Both the position numbers and the translations under genes were made by a program. This document shows, piece after piece, positions 41,678 to 53,767 of a stretch of DNA of 64,000 nucleotides. Origin of the DNA: Polysphondylium violaceum (lineage: Eukaryota > Evosea > Eumycetozoa > Dictyosteliales > Dictyosteliaceae). Under the pieces are notes generated by a model. It saw only the letters and a list, made by a program, of their open reading frames with translations, did not search any database and had not been told where the DNA came from. The stretch covers positions 1-64,000 of the forward strand of contig AJWJ01000055.1 in NCBI GenBank assembly GCA_000277445.1. The letters run 5' to 3'. Within the stretch, counting starts at the first letter, position 1; the number at the start of each line of letters is the position of its first letter.

Positions 41678-44299
41678 TTATTTATTATAATATAATACAA
41701 CGTTGTTGATTGTGTCCCAGTCTTGGTCTCTTTCTTTGAAACAGTGTTCAATGTATTTTGACCAGTGGGTCAAGAGTGATTTGGAATAGGATTCAGCTTT
41801 GTCGGCAGTGTGCTTGCTGTCTGCAGAGTTTGAGGTGGGCTTCATGAGTCTGTAACGGAGATGGTCATAGGTGACACCCATGTGTTTGAGGGCCCAGCAT
41901 CTGGTGGGATTTAGTTCGAGTGCTTTGGTGAGAATATCGATAGACAACTCGAGTGCCTTGTCACTGTCGACGGTTTCGAGCGATAGATAGTGGGACAAGA
42001 GATTCTCGACAGATTTCTCGAGGTTGGAGACAATATCGTTGATCATGTGGTGTTCCCAAGAGTCTGCGGGATATTTGACAGTGTCATTGGGGAGATTGTT
42101 AAACTCGGGCATCTTGGAAAACGACTGACGGATCATTTGGTAGAGATTGAGGTCCTGTTTCTGCGAGACGTGGAATATTTGTTGGGCCATACCTCGGTTG
42201 ACGGTAAAGTAGTGCGATTGGAAACTGTTGTCACCATGTTTAAAGTCACCGACGATAAAGATGGGTCTGTGTTGGTTGTAGTCCAAAAACAACTTTAGTG
42301 AGTATCCGTCAGTCTTATAGGGATGATAGACAGATCCGGGGAAATTGACACGCGAGTAGAGTGGGCCTTGGGTCACAGTGAACCAGTCCCAACTCATAAT
42401 CTCTAGACTAATGATATCTATGTCGGGTCTGGCCTTTTCACACAAATGCAAGTATTGAGGGACATTGGTCACCAGATCACCGCCAGCCAACAAAAGTGCA
42501 TTCTTTGGCAACGAGTCCAAAATGGCATAGCCAAAATCATGAAAAGAGTAGTTTTTACTTTGATCTTGTAACGAGTAGTTTGTAGAGACTTGGTAACCGA
42601 CCAACCCCAACACCAAAAGAGGTAATAATATTTTCTTTAAAATATTATTGTTTGAATTGTTTGCAAATCTAAACAATGACTTGCTTCCAATACCAATACA
42701 AATCGATACAATAACATTTGGTTGCATAAAGAATCTAAGAAATACACCTTTATAAAGTGATTTGTCAATTGGTAAATTACAAAGATTAAAAAAGAATGTT
42801 ATATAAAATAAAAATGTAAATCCAATCATTGTACCAATTGATTTCCATTTAAATGTTCTATATTGAGTTTTATATTATTATTAGTATATATATCTTTTTA
42901 TATATCTTTGATCATTAGATATATCTTTGATCATAGATATATATCTAAATTAATATAAATACAAGGTATATTAAATAAATCTTACTTTAAATTATAACCA
43001 AACATTATATTTAAGAAACCGATTAAAGCCAAAATAACACCAATGATTGTAAATTGATCGACTAGATTTTCAAAATAGAGGAATATTTTTGGTAATAGAC
43101 TAATTGAATTACCTTCATCACCACTGTATAGTTGGAGAGTACCGTATTCAGAACGAAGGAAATGAGTAATGAATCCAGAGATGGTTGATGTGTTACCCCA
43201 AGAGTATTTGACCTTGTTTAGTTTGGGTGCGACAAACAAAAACAAGTAGGGTGATAAACCAGACAAGGCACATATCGAGAGATTGGAAACGATTTTCATT
43301 GACCATAGTTGATCTCTGCCAGCAATAAACATGATCCAGAATGCAAATGGTGCAACAATCAATACCAATGTATGTTGATTGGTTAATCCAAGACCACACA
43401 GGAATGCACTCAAATAGGCGATACGCTCTGACGTCCAAAATGATGCATTGTATCTCTCATTCTCATAGATTCTGACCCTGGTGAACCAAATAGACAAGAA
43501 TAAAAGCAATGCTGTAAATGTGTTGTTGAGTGAAAACACTTCACCTTGAATGTGATACATCCAAATCAATGGTGAAAATGTAAATAGTCCCGATGCCAAT
43601 ATACCACTCCAATGATCATTTACCCATCTATATTATAATTTGTTAATTATTAATATCTATCTATATATCAATCTAGATATCTATATCATTTACATACAAA
43701 TAAACAGTTAGATATATTAAAACACTACCAATGGCACCAATCATTGAAGACATTAAAGAGACCTTCCATGCAACCGATAGTTGAGATGATGGGAATGCAT
43801 GAGAGAATATGTAGCCCAATGCAGTAAAGAGAGGATAACCTGGTGGATGAGCAATACCAAATTGATAGGCATTGATGATTAATTCACCAGCATCACCACC
43901 AGATACCGAAGGATATTGAGTAAAAGAGTACAAGAGTGTTGTGATAACAAATATTAAACAAGATATGATCACTGTTGATCTTTTAACAACTTTAAAGTAT
44001 TTATCTTTTTGATGAACAACCACCGTTGATCCTACACTTTGTAACTGTTGTTGTTGTTGATCATTCCAATTCATAAAATCCTTTGCCCAATTAACATTTG
44101 TATTCTGTGTGATTCTAGGTTGTTGTTGTTGTTGTTGTTGTTGACTATTATTTCTATTACTACTACTATTACTTAAATTTTCATTTTGAATAACGTTACT
44201 ATTATTTCTTCTTTTCGTTTGAGAAGAATTTACATTATTACTAGTAGTACTCGTATTGTTATTATTACTATTATTATTGGTTGATGATTTATTCTTCAT
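41678..44299 (-). CDS. tmem260: TMEM260-like protein O-mannosyltransferase
   Basis: Three exons, 43698..44299, 42986..43627 and 41678..42857, phase 2 at both joins (about 807 aa). After an Asn/Ser/Gln-rich cytosolic head comes a DUF2723 membrane domain: a first TM, then YPSVSGGDAGELI with the GDxGE catalytic-type motif, HPPGYPLF, QGEVFSLNN and GLTNQHTLVL, and about ten TM segments in all. A lumenal C-terminal region with TPR-like helices (KALELSIDILTKALELNPTR) follows. TMEM260 adds O-mannose to IPT domains of plexins and the MET/RON receptors in animals. An ER location is expected. This is relevant because dictyostelids have many IPT/TIG surface proteins, one of them in this window. Confidence 0.9.
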
Positions 44300-44580
44300 A
44301 ATTCATTAGTATCTATAAATAACCAATTCTAAGGTTATAATAACAATCGGACGGCATCAAGATCTTTGGGGAAAAAAAAAATGATGAAACTGAAAAATTT
44401 GAAAATAGAAAAAAAAAAAAAAAAAAAAACGTTAGGGATATTTAGATTTTTTAAACACTGTTCAGATGACGACAATGGTTCATAGAGGGTTAATGTATAA
44501 TACAGAGTTGAGTTTATTTATATATTTATATTTATATTTATATTTTATATTTTATATTTGTATTTATATTACACACGCGT

Positions 44581-45903
44581 TTAAATATCTTTGTATTTAA
44601 TATCTTTGCCTAAAATATTACGGGCTTCTTCGAGTTTGGAGGAATTGTTACAGAGTACTTTGATTTTGTCAATGATATGACTAGAGACATCGGATAGATG
44701 GTCTTGGACAGAGTCGAGCTCAGAGATTCTGTCATAAAATAGGAATAAAATCTTTTTGGATTGGGTGTCGATGGTGGGGTCGTTGGTGATGTGTCTTCTT
44801 TGCTTACCGTCTCTCTTGGCCTTGATGGTCGACTCGATGGCCTTGATGGAGACTTGCTCGATTCTTTGGTAGAGTGTGACAGAGAAAGATTGGATGTTTT
44901 TGTATCTCTCTGGAATGGGGCCAATCGAGGCTATCTTGGCGATGGTGTCGTCGAGGGTGCCGCTGAGGATGAGGGCCCATACGTCCTTTTCGTGGGTGAA
45001 TCTGGTTGAGGGGCCGGCGTGGCTGAGGCCAAAGTACCATTCAGACTTGAGCTTGTAGATTTTGCCAGACTCGAATTTGAGGATATAGCCCTCGACACCC
45101 TCCATCTTTTGCACGCAGGTGAGGAGCTCTTGAGTGTTTTTGTTTTTGTATGGCGAGGAGAAGACGGGATGAGATTCAATGTCGATTGTGTTGACCATTG
45201 GCACATTATATTCGAGACATGTTTGCTTCATGGTAGGCACGTCCATGTACTCGCCTGTGCTCATGTTTCTGAGCGAGATTAAACTGAGTTTATCGGTGGC
45301 ATAGTAGAGCACGATTTGGTTGGACTCTGAGCACCATTCATAGAGTGGAGTGAATCCTCTGGTCAACCAGTGCTTGGAGAACTCGTTGAACTTGATTGGA
45401 GCTGTAGTGGTGTCTGCGGGTGTGAGCATTCTCTCAATGTATCTCTCGACCTTGTCTGACAAATCGGTTGGGCCACTCTTTGAGCCCCAGCACACCTTGT
45501 CCCCATAATAGAATGGGGCAATCAAGGAGCCATCCAACTTTTCCAACAATTGAAAAGGCTCGTTCAAGTCGATTTTGCTTGGATGGGTTTCGTCCATCTC
45601 GTTTACGTTGAAAAACTTGTGTAACTTTCTGCAGAGCAATTTGCCGGTGGCTTGCTCAAACAAGATTCCTCTACACTCTCTTCTGACCTTCAAGAGAAAT
45701 GCCTTTTGGGCGTCCTTTTCGAGTTCAGGGTCTGGGAATGTATCACGATGGCAGAAATCATAGTTGAAGCAAATAATACCGTTTTTGCAAGTCTCTCTAA
45801 ATCCTGCTACACCTTTGGTGGCGTCTCTGCAGTCTTGAACTGTGATATTTAGTGCAAACATTTTAGAATTTCTAATTTCATATGACTCTACATTATTGAT
45901 CAT
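44581..45903 (-). CDS. T4 Rnl1-type RNA ligase
   Basis: Intronless, 440 aa. The nucleotidyltransferase motifs are in order and intact: RRECRGILF (~74-82), motif I LEKLDGSL with the AMP-accepting Lys122, WGSKSG (139-144), motif III FTPLYEW (184-190), motif IV EGVEGYILKF (268-277) and motif V KLKSEWY (284-290). The helical C-terminal ~130 residues would be the substrate-specificity domain. Such ligases join RNA ends via ligase-AMP and RNA-AMP, in tRNA or rRNA repair. No kinase or phosphodiesterase domain is attached, unlike fungal Trl1. The gene is visibly more GC-rich, with C/G-ending codons, than most of the window, though psmD4's neighbour TMEM260 shares part of that trend. No signal or targeting peptide is evident. 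Confidence 0.9.
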   Translation of the reverse strand: MINNVESYEIRNSKMFALNITVQDCRDATKGVAGFRETCKNGIICFNYDFCHRDTFPDPELEKDAQKAFLLKVRRECRGILFEQATGKLLCRKLHKFFNVNEMDETHPSKIDLNEPFQLLEKLDGSLIAPFYYGDKVCWGSKSGPTDLSDKVERYIERMLTPADTTTAPIKFNEFSKHWLTRGFTPLYEWCSESNQIVLYYATDKLSLISLRNMSTGEYMDVPTMKQTCLEYNVPMVNTIDIESHPVFSSPYKNKNTQELLTCVQKMEGVEGYILKFESGKIYKLKSEWYFGLSHAGPSTRFTHEKDVWALILSGTLDDTIAKIASIGPIPERYKNIQSFSVTLYQRIEQVSIKAIESTIKAKRDGKQRRHITNDPTIDTQSKKILFLFYDRISELDSVQDHLSDVSSHIIDKIKVLCNNSSKLEEARNILGKDIKYKDI

Positions 45904-46651
45904 TTTGTTTCAATACAATATATATAAATAGGTTGTTGTCGTTGTTGTTGTTTACCAAAACTATTCATATCATTTTATATATAAAAAAAAAAAACCAATT
46001 CTTGCAATTTTCAAAAAAAAAATGAGAAAAATCTCAAATCGAACGTTTTTTTCATTTTTTTTCATTAATTTTAAAAGAAGGGTGGGCATGAGCATCTTTG
46101 TTATATAAGATTCAATTTATTTGTATGTAATATGATATGGTTTAGAGTTATCAAGTTTTGAGGTGTGATGAAATGGTTGCAAGGATTATAAGAGATGAGT
46201 TTAGTTTATAGCTATAAAATATCTCTTTGGTTGTTTTATAAATATCTAAAACTCAATTCATCTTTGCTAGTCAAGAATGGATTCCCTTATGCCCTTGAGC
46301 TAAGGAAAGTGTGATGGTGATGCAAAGTGTCAAAAAAAAAATTAAATGGGTTTGTGGTAAAAAAACTCGATCCCATGTGGTGCAAAGGTGGGATGATCAA
46401 CATCATCATCTTTGGATAAAGACAAAAGCCTTTATTGCATAATTTTGTGTCGGGTTGAATTTCTTTGCACATAACATTTTTGGAGAGGATATTTAATAAT
46501 ATCTCGAGATTTTTAATGAAAAATATTTCTCATTGTTTTTTATACTAAAATCCAAATTGCGGAAAGTCTAAATATCTTTTTTTTTTATAAAAATTTAAAC
46601 CAAGTCCTTTGGATAAAACCATTGGTTTTCATTTTTGTTTAATCAACCAAA
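45904..46651. other. Divergent promoter spacer
   Basis: 748 bp between divergent starts (45903 minus, 46652 plus). The central ~300 bp have more even base composition (for example 46260-46480) but no consistent frame. The A/T-run-rich flanks suit promoters of both genes. Confidence 0.55.
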
Positions 46652-48938
46652 ATGAGAATCAATTTTATTTATTTATTGGCCTTTTTGTCTTTGACACTTT
46701 GTGTCACTCAGGCTCAAACTATTGTTCAATCTCAATGTAAGTATTGGGTTTTAGAATAGACCAGATGATGTTTTGATTTTATATTAATCATTAAAAATTT
46801 TAGTTGAAGATCTTGTTGCAGTATTTAATCTACTTGGACACAATACCTCTAAACTTACACCTAGTAATATTTGTCTCGAAAGAGGTATTAGTTGCTATAT
46901 AGATGTAATTACAGGAATTCAATTGGAAACCATAAGTGAAAATGTTGTAGTTCAATCAACTCTTTTTATTTTCCCAAATATTACACAATTAAAACTCTCA
47001 AATGTAATAGTGGAAAATCAATTTCTTTTAGATATGAGTACCAATTGTCCTTCTATTAATGTCATGTAAGTCATTATTTATAAATTTATTAGTTTTATTA
47101 TCATTAACAAACAAAATCCTATTATAGAACTTGTGTTAATTGTACAATTTCTCAAGTTCCCTATGGAAATTATAAATATGGAACATTGTATTTACCAGAA
47201 AATCAATTTGAAGGAACTCATTATTTATCAGAGATTTTGCCATTTCCCATATTCCACAATCCTTTAAATAAAAAACAAAATATCAATTGGATAAATAACT
47301 TTACCCAACCAACGGATAGAACTTTTGCAGAATTAACTTTAACAACTTCTAGTTTTCCAGATTTTACATATCTTAGAGTCTTTTCATTGTAAGTATTGAT
47401 CTTGTATCATTTTCTTTAAAGATTAATCAAAATTAATTTACTTTTTTTGTAAATAGTACTGTTTATCTTACAGATTCTTTCCCAAATGGAGTTATTACCA
47501 ATATTGAAAAAATTCAAAAGCTCACAGCTCTGTAAGTATTACTAAAATTATCACTATTTGTTTAAATATTAATATAAAACTTTTCATAGTAACTTTTATG
47601 GTGATTTATTACAACAAAAAAAGAATTTAACTTTTCCTTTAGCTTTTGAAAATTATAAAGTTGGTAGCTTTCCAAATAACAAATTTGATTTGTAAGTACT
47701 AATAATAATATATTTGAAGACTCATTTGATTAATAATGATTTAAAAATAATAGTAAATCAAGTGGTGTAAATTGGCACATTGCAAGAAAATTAGATTTAT
47801 CAAAATCTGAAATCACTTCTTTTTCAATTGATGCTGGTTTTGAACTTCAGGATGGATCCAAACCATATCCAATTGTCAAATCTAAACCATCTTTATTGAA
47901 ATCAATGTAAGTAAATTATTTAAAATAGAAATATTGTACATGAAGATTAATTATCTTTTTTAAAAATATGTTAGTACCGTTAAAAACTCTAATATCACGA
48001 CAGTTGATTTTGGCTTTTTAACAAAAACATTTAGTAATGATATTAGTGGAAATCAAATTAGCATGGCTATTCCAAATATTACTTTATACAATACCGATAG
48101 AATTGCATGGTGGATTGATCAAGATATTCCAGGAACACCCCGTCAACTTATTGGTTTAAATATCTCCCACAATAATTTTTATGGAAAAGTACCCGAGTGG
48201 CTTTGTAGTGTAGATGCTGACATTTCATTCAATAGTTTTACTGGTGACCTTCCCCAATGTTTTGTTTGTTCCCTCCAAGATCAAAAGGTTCGTGATAGAG
48301 TCCAAGGAAATAACTTCCAAAATTATGATGATAAAATGCCAGATAACTTTTGGCCATTATGTTATGCAGAAGTTGACTCCTTCTTTTGGTCAAAAGGAAA
48401 GACTCCCAATTCCTACATGCTCCATATTCAAGGTGGAAATCTTGGTATTAATACTAAAATTAATGCATATTATGAAAATAGTACCTCTGGTGTTGTCTTT
48501 AAAAATCCAATTATGTTGAAAGCAAATGAATGGTATTACTTTGATGTTGTATTTGAGCCATCTTTGGTTGCTAAAATCGCCCAAGAAAAATACTTCAGAG
48601 TTGATACTCTTGGTGGTGGTACTTTTATAATAGGGGAACCAACTCAAAATATCTCTCATGCCAAAGATTATAGTCAATCATATGCTCAAACTCCACTCCC
48701 TCAAGATCCAAATCCCGACACTTCAAGTGAAAGTAACCCAACAACTTCATCAACAGGTGGAAATGTTAGTGGTAGTAGCAGTGGTAGTGGTAGTCCAACT
48801 GGTAATGGTAGTTCAACATCAACTTCTCCTGCATCTACCACAGATTCAGGTACAACCCCAGAACCAAACTCTGCCAATCTCAAATCAATCAATATGTTGA
48901 TGATCATAGTCCTTGGTATTTTAATTATTTCTTTATAA
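46652..48938 (+). CDS. GPI-tailed LRR surface protein A (tandem pair)
   Basis: Seven exons: 46652..46736, 46804..47065, 47128..47388, 47457..47531, 47590..47691, 47754..47906, 47975..48938. The first intron is phase 1 and all five later ones are phase 2 (633 aa). A signal peptide (ending ...CVTQA) and N-terminal cap (CLERGISCYIDVITGIQLET) come first. LRRs follow, including LNISHNNFYGKVPEWLC in the plant-type LxxNxFxGxVP style. Then come FTGDLPQCFVC, QKVRDRVQGNNFQNYDD, a beta-rich membrane-proximal domain, a Ser/Thr/Gly/Pro stalk and a C-terminal hydrophobic end (MLMIIVLGILIISL) with nothing after it. That end fits a GPI-attachment signal. Probably an adhesion or recognition protein. Paralogue of the gene at 49219. 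Confidence 0.8.
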
Positions 48939-49218
48939 ATAAATATCTTTTTTATCCACTCATCGAAGATTGATTTGTGACATTTTTTGTTTTTTTGTCC
49001 AAAAATCTAATTTTAACATGATTTTGATTTTTTTTGTCCATCGTGTACATCTTTGTGTTATGTTTAAATTCCTTAAATTATAATAATCATATCTTCAGAA
49101 TTCAAGAAGATATTTTTTAAAAAGATATTTTTTGTTTCTTTTCATTTTTAGATTTTTTCAAGGACTATAAAGAGGCTTTTGCTCGCAAAACCATTTTAGA
49201 TTTTTAGAATTTTGAAAA

Positions 49219-51646
49219 ATGGATAATTATATTATAGTATGTTTGATTAGCCTATTATTTGTTGGGGCTTCTCAAGCCCAAACAATGGATTTACAAGATT
49301 GTAAGTAATAGTGTTGTTGTGCATGACCTTTTTCATTTATTAATATTAAAATTTTTATAGGGAATAAGCTTTCTAGTATATATAATAAAATAAATGTTAC
49401 TCCAGCTTTTAACACATACCAAAATGGTTGTTTAAATGAAAATATAACTTGTGCTAATGATGGTACTATTTGGTCTCTTAATTTATTCGGTAAAGATAAT
49501 GCGCGTGCTGTGGCATCAGACTTTACTTTTAAGAAATTAAATACCCTCTCTTTGACCTCAATTGAACTTTCAAATGAATTTCTCTATGATTTAAAAAGTA
49601 ATTTCTCTTCACCAAATGTACCTCCCACATATATGTATGTTTTAAATCTTATAATATTCTTTTTCCTTCTAAGTTTACATTTAAATTAATCGACTTTTAC
49701 TATAGTACTTTAAATAACTGTAGTATTACTAGTTTACCTAAAGATATTACATTTCTTTATTCAGTAGATCTTTCAAACAATAATTTATCAAGCCCACAAA
49801 ACTTGTCAAATGTTGTTGGTTTTACAATTTTTAAATTTACCTCTAATGATACTGAAATGGATTTGAAATGGATTTCTGGACAAGAGACTATAAGTTATAG
49901 CAACACAATCGAACTTAGTATTTTAACTTCTTCAATACCAAGTATCATTGATTTTTCTAGAATTAGACTTACAAAAATGTATGATTATATAACTTGTTAT
50001 TGACAATATAACTTACCTTAAATTAACAAACAAATCTATTTATTTTTATAGAAAACTGATCCTCACTAAACATTTTAACTCATTCAATGGTATAGAAAAC
50101 TATACTGAATTCAAAACAATGTAAGTTGTAAATTATAAAAGAGTAAACTGATTTAATTTTAACTTTTTTATTTTTCATTTAGAGAAATAGCAAAGCAAAG
50201 TGATCAATTTAGTCTCCCTATATTTAATTTTCCAACTTCACTTGTAACAAATCCTTATCAATCCACTTCTTGGAATTTGTAAGTTTATTATTGTTCATTT
50301 TTTACTTTGAAAAAAGTATTAATTTTAATATATTTTGTTCATTAGAATATCAGATGGGTTACATTGGAATTTATCTGAGCCATTGGATTTTTCTATTCCA
50401 AATTGCAAAATAGGCCAATTTGTTGTAACCAATGGTGCATTATCAGTTGGAGGAAAATTGACTTTTCCAATTTCAAAACCAAACCTTAAGGGAGCTAATG
50501 GAATTTCTGTATACCAATTCAGAATGTATGATGTTCTTTAATTATTTATTTAAAATGTTAAAACAAATTTTAATTCTGAATAACTATTTGTTTAGTGATT
50601 TAACCAATACTAAATTATTTGAAGTAGATTTTAATCTTTTAAAAAACACAAGATATTCTTTATTGGCATATACTGGAATCACAAAGAGTATACCCTTTAT
50701 TTTTCCAATTTATGAAACAGACTTTATTGTGACAGGAAAAGTTAGACGTGATTATAATGAACCTCAATTGGACTTGGATCTTAGTAACAATGGCTTTCAT
50801 GGTAACGTTCCTTATTGGTGGTGTAATTTAGTTGTTAACTTTTCAAACAACCTGTTAGGTGGTATTTTACCCCCATGCTATGCATGTCACATTGGTGATC
50901 AAAAAGTCAGAGATATGGTTAAAGGAAACTGGTTTACAAACTATAATGATCTCGTCATGCCTACATGTTCAACTGTTAATATTACATCTTTCTTTTATGG
51001 AACATTGAATCCAAAATATTTAGACAACACCATGTATGGTGTTTTGTATATCATTGGTGATGATCTTGGTATAAACACCAATATCACAGGTACTGTTGAT
51101 AACTCTGATTTATCATTTTCATTTATGCCCTTGAAACAAAATGAAATCTACTTTTTCTATTCTGTTGGTAATGCTCATGCACTTGCAGTAAAAAATTCCA
51201 CTAAAATGACTATTACAATCCCATCTTCAAACTCCACTTTTGTTTTTAGTACCAAAGGTATTTATGACACTGTAGTTTCATATCTAGATCCAAGATTAAA
51301 GTTATTCCCAGATGACCCCAAAAATCCTCCCACCTCTACCTCATCATCCAATCCAACTACCTCATCCTCATCTAATCCAACTACCTCATCCACATCCAAT
51401 CCAACTACCTCAGCCTCATCCAACCCAACAACATCTGGTGGAAATACAGATACTTCCTCTACCTCTCCCTCTACCTCTACTGGTAGTGGTGGTGGTGGTG
51501 GTGTAACTAGTTCACCATCTACAGGAACAAACCGACCCACTTCCTCAACAGCCACAGATAGCGAACTGCCAAACCACTCTTTTATCGTCACACCACAATT
51601 CATGTTGACTTTTGTTTTCGTATTTTTCTTTGCTATTTTACTCTAA
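49219..51646 (+). CDS. GPI-tailed LRR surface protein B (tandem pair)
   Basis: Seven exons: 49219..49300, 49361..49634, 49706..49978, 50052..50120, 50183..50278, 50346..50525, 50596..51646 (674 aa). The plan is identical to the gene at 46652: first intron phase 1, all later introns phase 2. Signal peptide ends ...GASQA. The cap has GCLNENITCANDGTIWSLNL; LRR text includes LYSVDLSNNNLSSPQNL and LDLDLSNNGFHGNVPYWWC, followed by GGILPPCYACHIGDQKVRD, MVKGNWFTNYND. The Ser/Thr/Pro stalk has repeated SSSNPTT units, and the C-terminal hydrophobic segment FMLTFVFVFFFAILL ends the protein, as for GPI attachment. The head-to-tail placement, 280 bp after its paralogue, indicates a tandem duplication. The copies are clearly diverged, so it is not recent. 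Confidence 0.8.
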
Positions 51647-52131
51647 TAAATTGAATTTAAAAACTCAAGTTTCATCTAGAATATTCTCGACTTACCCCTC
51701 CAATCTAGAATAGAATATGAAATTGATATTTATTTTTATCATTTTAAAATTTCATTTATTTTAATCCACCCCCGTTCTATCCAAACCAAATCATTCTACC
51801 CCTTCACACTCACCCCCCCTCTAACCCAGTGATCAATTATCAATATCATATACACGTGTAGAGAGGGAAACTATCTTTCCCCCATCACTCCTATGGCTGA
51901 TATCTAAATTATTGTAAAATAATTAAAATTTAATTTCCTTCTAGAAGTGTGGGGTCAAAAGAAGAAAATTAATTTTTAGATTTTTTTTTTTTTTTAAAAA
52001 AAGCCATTTTTGATGAAATTGCAAAAAGTATAAAATGAAAATTAATTTCTCTACAAAAGCAACAACAAAAACACAATTGTTTAATTAAATATTCAACAAC
52101 AAATCTTATCTTATAAAACTTCATATATAAA
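51647..52131. other. Intergenic spacer with C-rich patches
   Basis: 485 bp between same-strand genes. C-rich stretches at about 51767-51830 (CCACCCCCG, CACCCCCCC) and 51875-51890 sit ~300 bp upstream of the GST start and may be promoter elements. No coding frame. Confidence 0.5.
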
Positions 52132-52783
52132 ATGTCTCAAGCCACTTTAACTTATTTCAACGGTAGAGGAAAGGGTGAACAAATCAGACTCATCCACAAA
52201 TATCTTGACATCCCATTTGTCGATCACCGTGTCAATGAAATCGGTGAACTTAAACCAAAATTACCATACGGTCAACTCCCAATCTATGAAGATGGTAAGT
52301 GGTGCAATTTTAAAAATACTGATATACTTATAAATATTAATATTTGATCTCTTTATAAAATATGATATAGGTCAAGTTCTTTTAGCTCAATCCTCTGCTA
52401 TTGCTAGATACATTGCCAACAAAAACAATTTTGCTGGAAAGAATGTTGTTGAAAAGGCTTTAGCCGATGAAGTCGTTGATGGTGTTGCTGATGTTCATTC
52501 ACTTTTATTCTCCACCGCCAAAGATAGAGACGCCAAGATCCAAACATTCCCAAAGTTCTACAATCACTGGGAAAAGAAATTGACTCAAAACAAACATATT
52601 GCTGGTGGTGATGACTATACTTTTGCTGATATTTCTCTCTACTTTATTTTAGATTACGTAAACTTTTTCGGTTTCCCAGATGCCATCAAAGAATACCCAA
52701 AACTCCAAGAACATTTGGCCTACTTTAACTCTCATCCTAAATTTGCTGAATATCTTAAATCCAGACCAGAATCTAAATTCTAA
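52132..52783 (+). CDS. Glutathione S-transferase (sigma/alpha-like)
   Basis: Two exons, 52132..52294 and 52371..52783, phase 1 (191 aa, slightly short for the usual ~200). N-terminal thioredoxin fold: LTYFNGRGKGEQIR with the catalytic Tyr at residue 8, then KLPYGQLPIYED (cis-Pro loop) and LLAQSSAIARYIA (gamma-glutamyl binding). The C-terminal helical domain holds GGDDYTFADISLYFILD, the N-capping box that stabilises the fold. It is a cytosolic conjugating enzyme for electrophiles or, for sigma-type members, a prostaglandin-type isomerase. Class by text is sigma-like. Codon choice favours C-ending codons, suggesting high expression. Confidence 0.93.
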
Positions 52784-52860
52784 ATAAAAAAAGTAATGTT
52801 TTGTATGAAATAATAATTTATTTAGTGAGTACTAGTAACTATTGTATTTGTTTTAATAAA

Positions 52861-53767
52861 TTAAGCTTTACGAAAACTTTTGACAACAAAAGTTGGTTCT
52901 GGGGTGGTAGTGGTGAGAGAAAAGGTTCTGCTTTGGTTTGGTAAAATGTTTCCAGAAAGATAGTACATGTTTGGTTCTCCCCCCTTGGTGATTTCCCAAA
53001 GATCAATTGGATTGGCGTTTGGTGAATAAAAATCTATGCTTGAAATGGTAAATGGCTCATTGTTGGTAACAGTGATGCCCCATTGATAGGTACGAACAGT
53101 GTCAACTCTCCAGTTGTAAAGGAATTGAGTTGAAAAAGTGACATTGATTGGTTGTTTGTATACAGATGCAGGTGGAACAACTGGAACAGCGGCGTTGCAT
53201 GCTTCTCCAAAACCTAAAGTTTGACAAGCAGAGCCCTCTGCTCTTAACTATAATAATTGTATTAGTATATTAAATATAACCTTTTAAAATTACCCATTGA
53301 CTTACAGTGAGGGTATAAATTGTATTATCCATGACAAAATAAGCATAGGATAATTCATTGAATGAGCAGGACAATGGAAAGGTTTTGTTTTTAAATGTTA
53401 TTGAACCATCTAATGATAAAATTACATTTCCCAAAGTGGATCCAGAGTTTGAATTGAATGGTTGAACTTTGTTTTTGGAATTGCAGGCCACAGATGAAGC
53501 ATTTAAATTCACCATTGGTTGAATAGTTTTGTATGCCAAATCAGCGCCAGAGAAATGGAAATGACCCTTGAATGATTCAATTTCGCCATTAGCTTTTAGT
53601 CCAACAATGGAAACGGAATAACAATAATTTGTATTTTGACTAACATATCTAAAATATGCGAAATATTGTTGACATGGAGTAGAATATTTATCAACAGCGA
53701 GACCATTGGAAAATTGCACAGCCAAAGCCAAAACTAGGAAAGAAATTAAAAGTGATTGAATTTTCAT
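52861..53767 (-). CDS. Secreted CBM49-like carbohydrate-binding protein
   Basis: Two exons, 53306..53767 and 52861..53247, phase 0 (282 aa). A clear signal peptide (MKIQSLLISFLVLALAVQFSNG). Two modules follow. The first (~25-150) has paired cysteines (TPCQQYFAYFRYVSQNTNYC, NASSVAC, LSCSFNEL). The second (~180-278) has NWRVDTVRTYQWGITVTNNE, FTISSIDFYSP, LWEITKGGEP and a Pro-rich end, the pattern of the cellulose-binding CBM49 domain common in dictyostelid stalk and spore-matrix proteins. Likely an extracellular matrix or slime component. The ATG at 53767 was chosen because it starts the signal peptide directly; the open frame begins four codons earlier without an ATG. The CBM49 call is moderate. 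Confidence 0.7.

Noticed and set aside
44610-45282. Several overlapping frames on both strands across the RNA ligase
   Set aside because: The ligase frame carries all catalytic motifs. The others are shadows made possible by its higher GC content.
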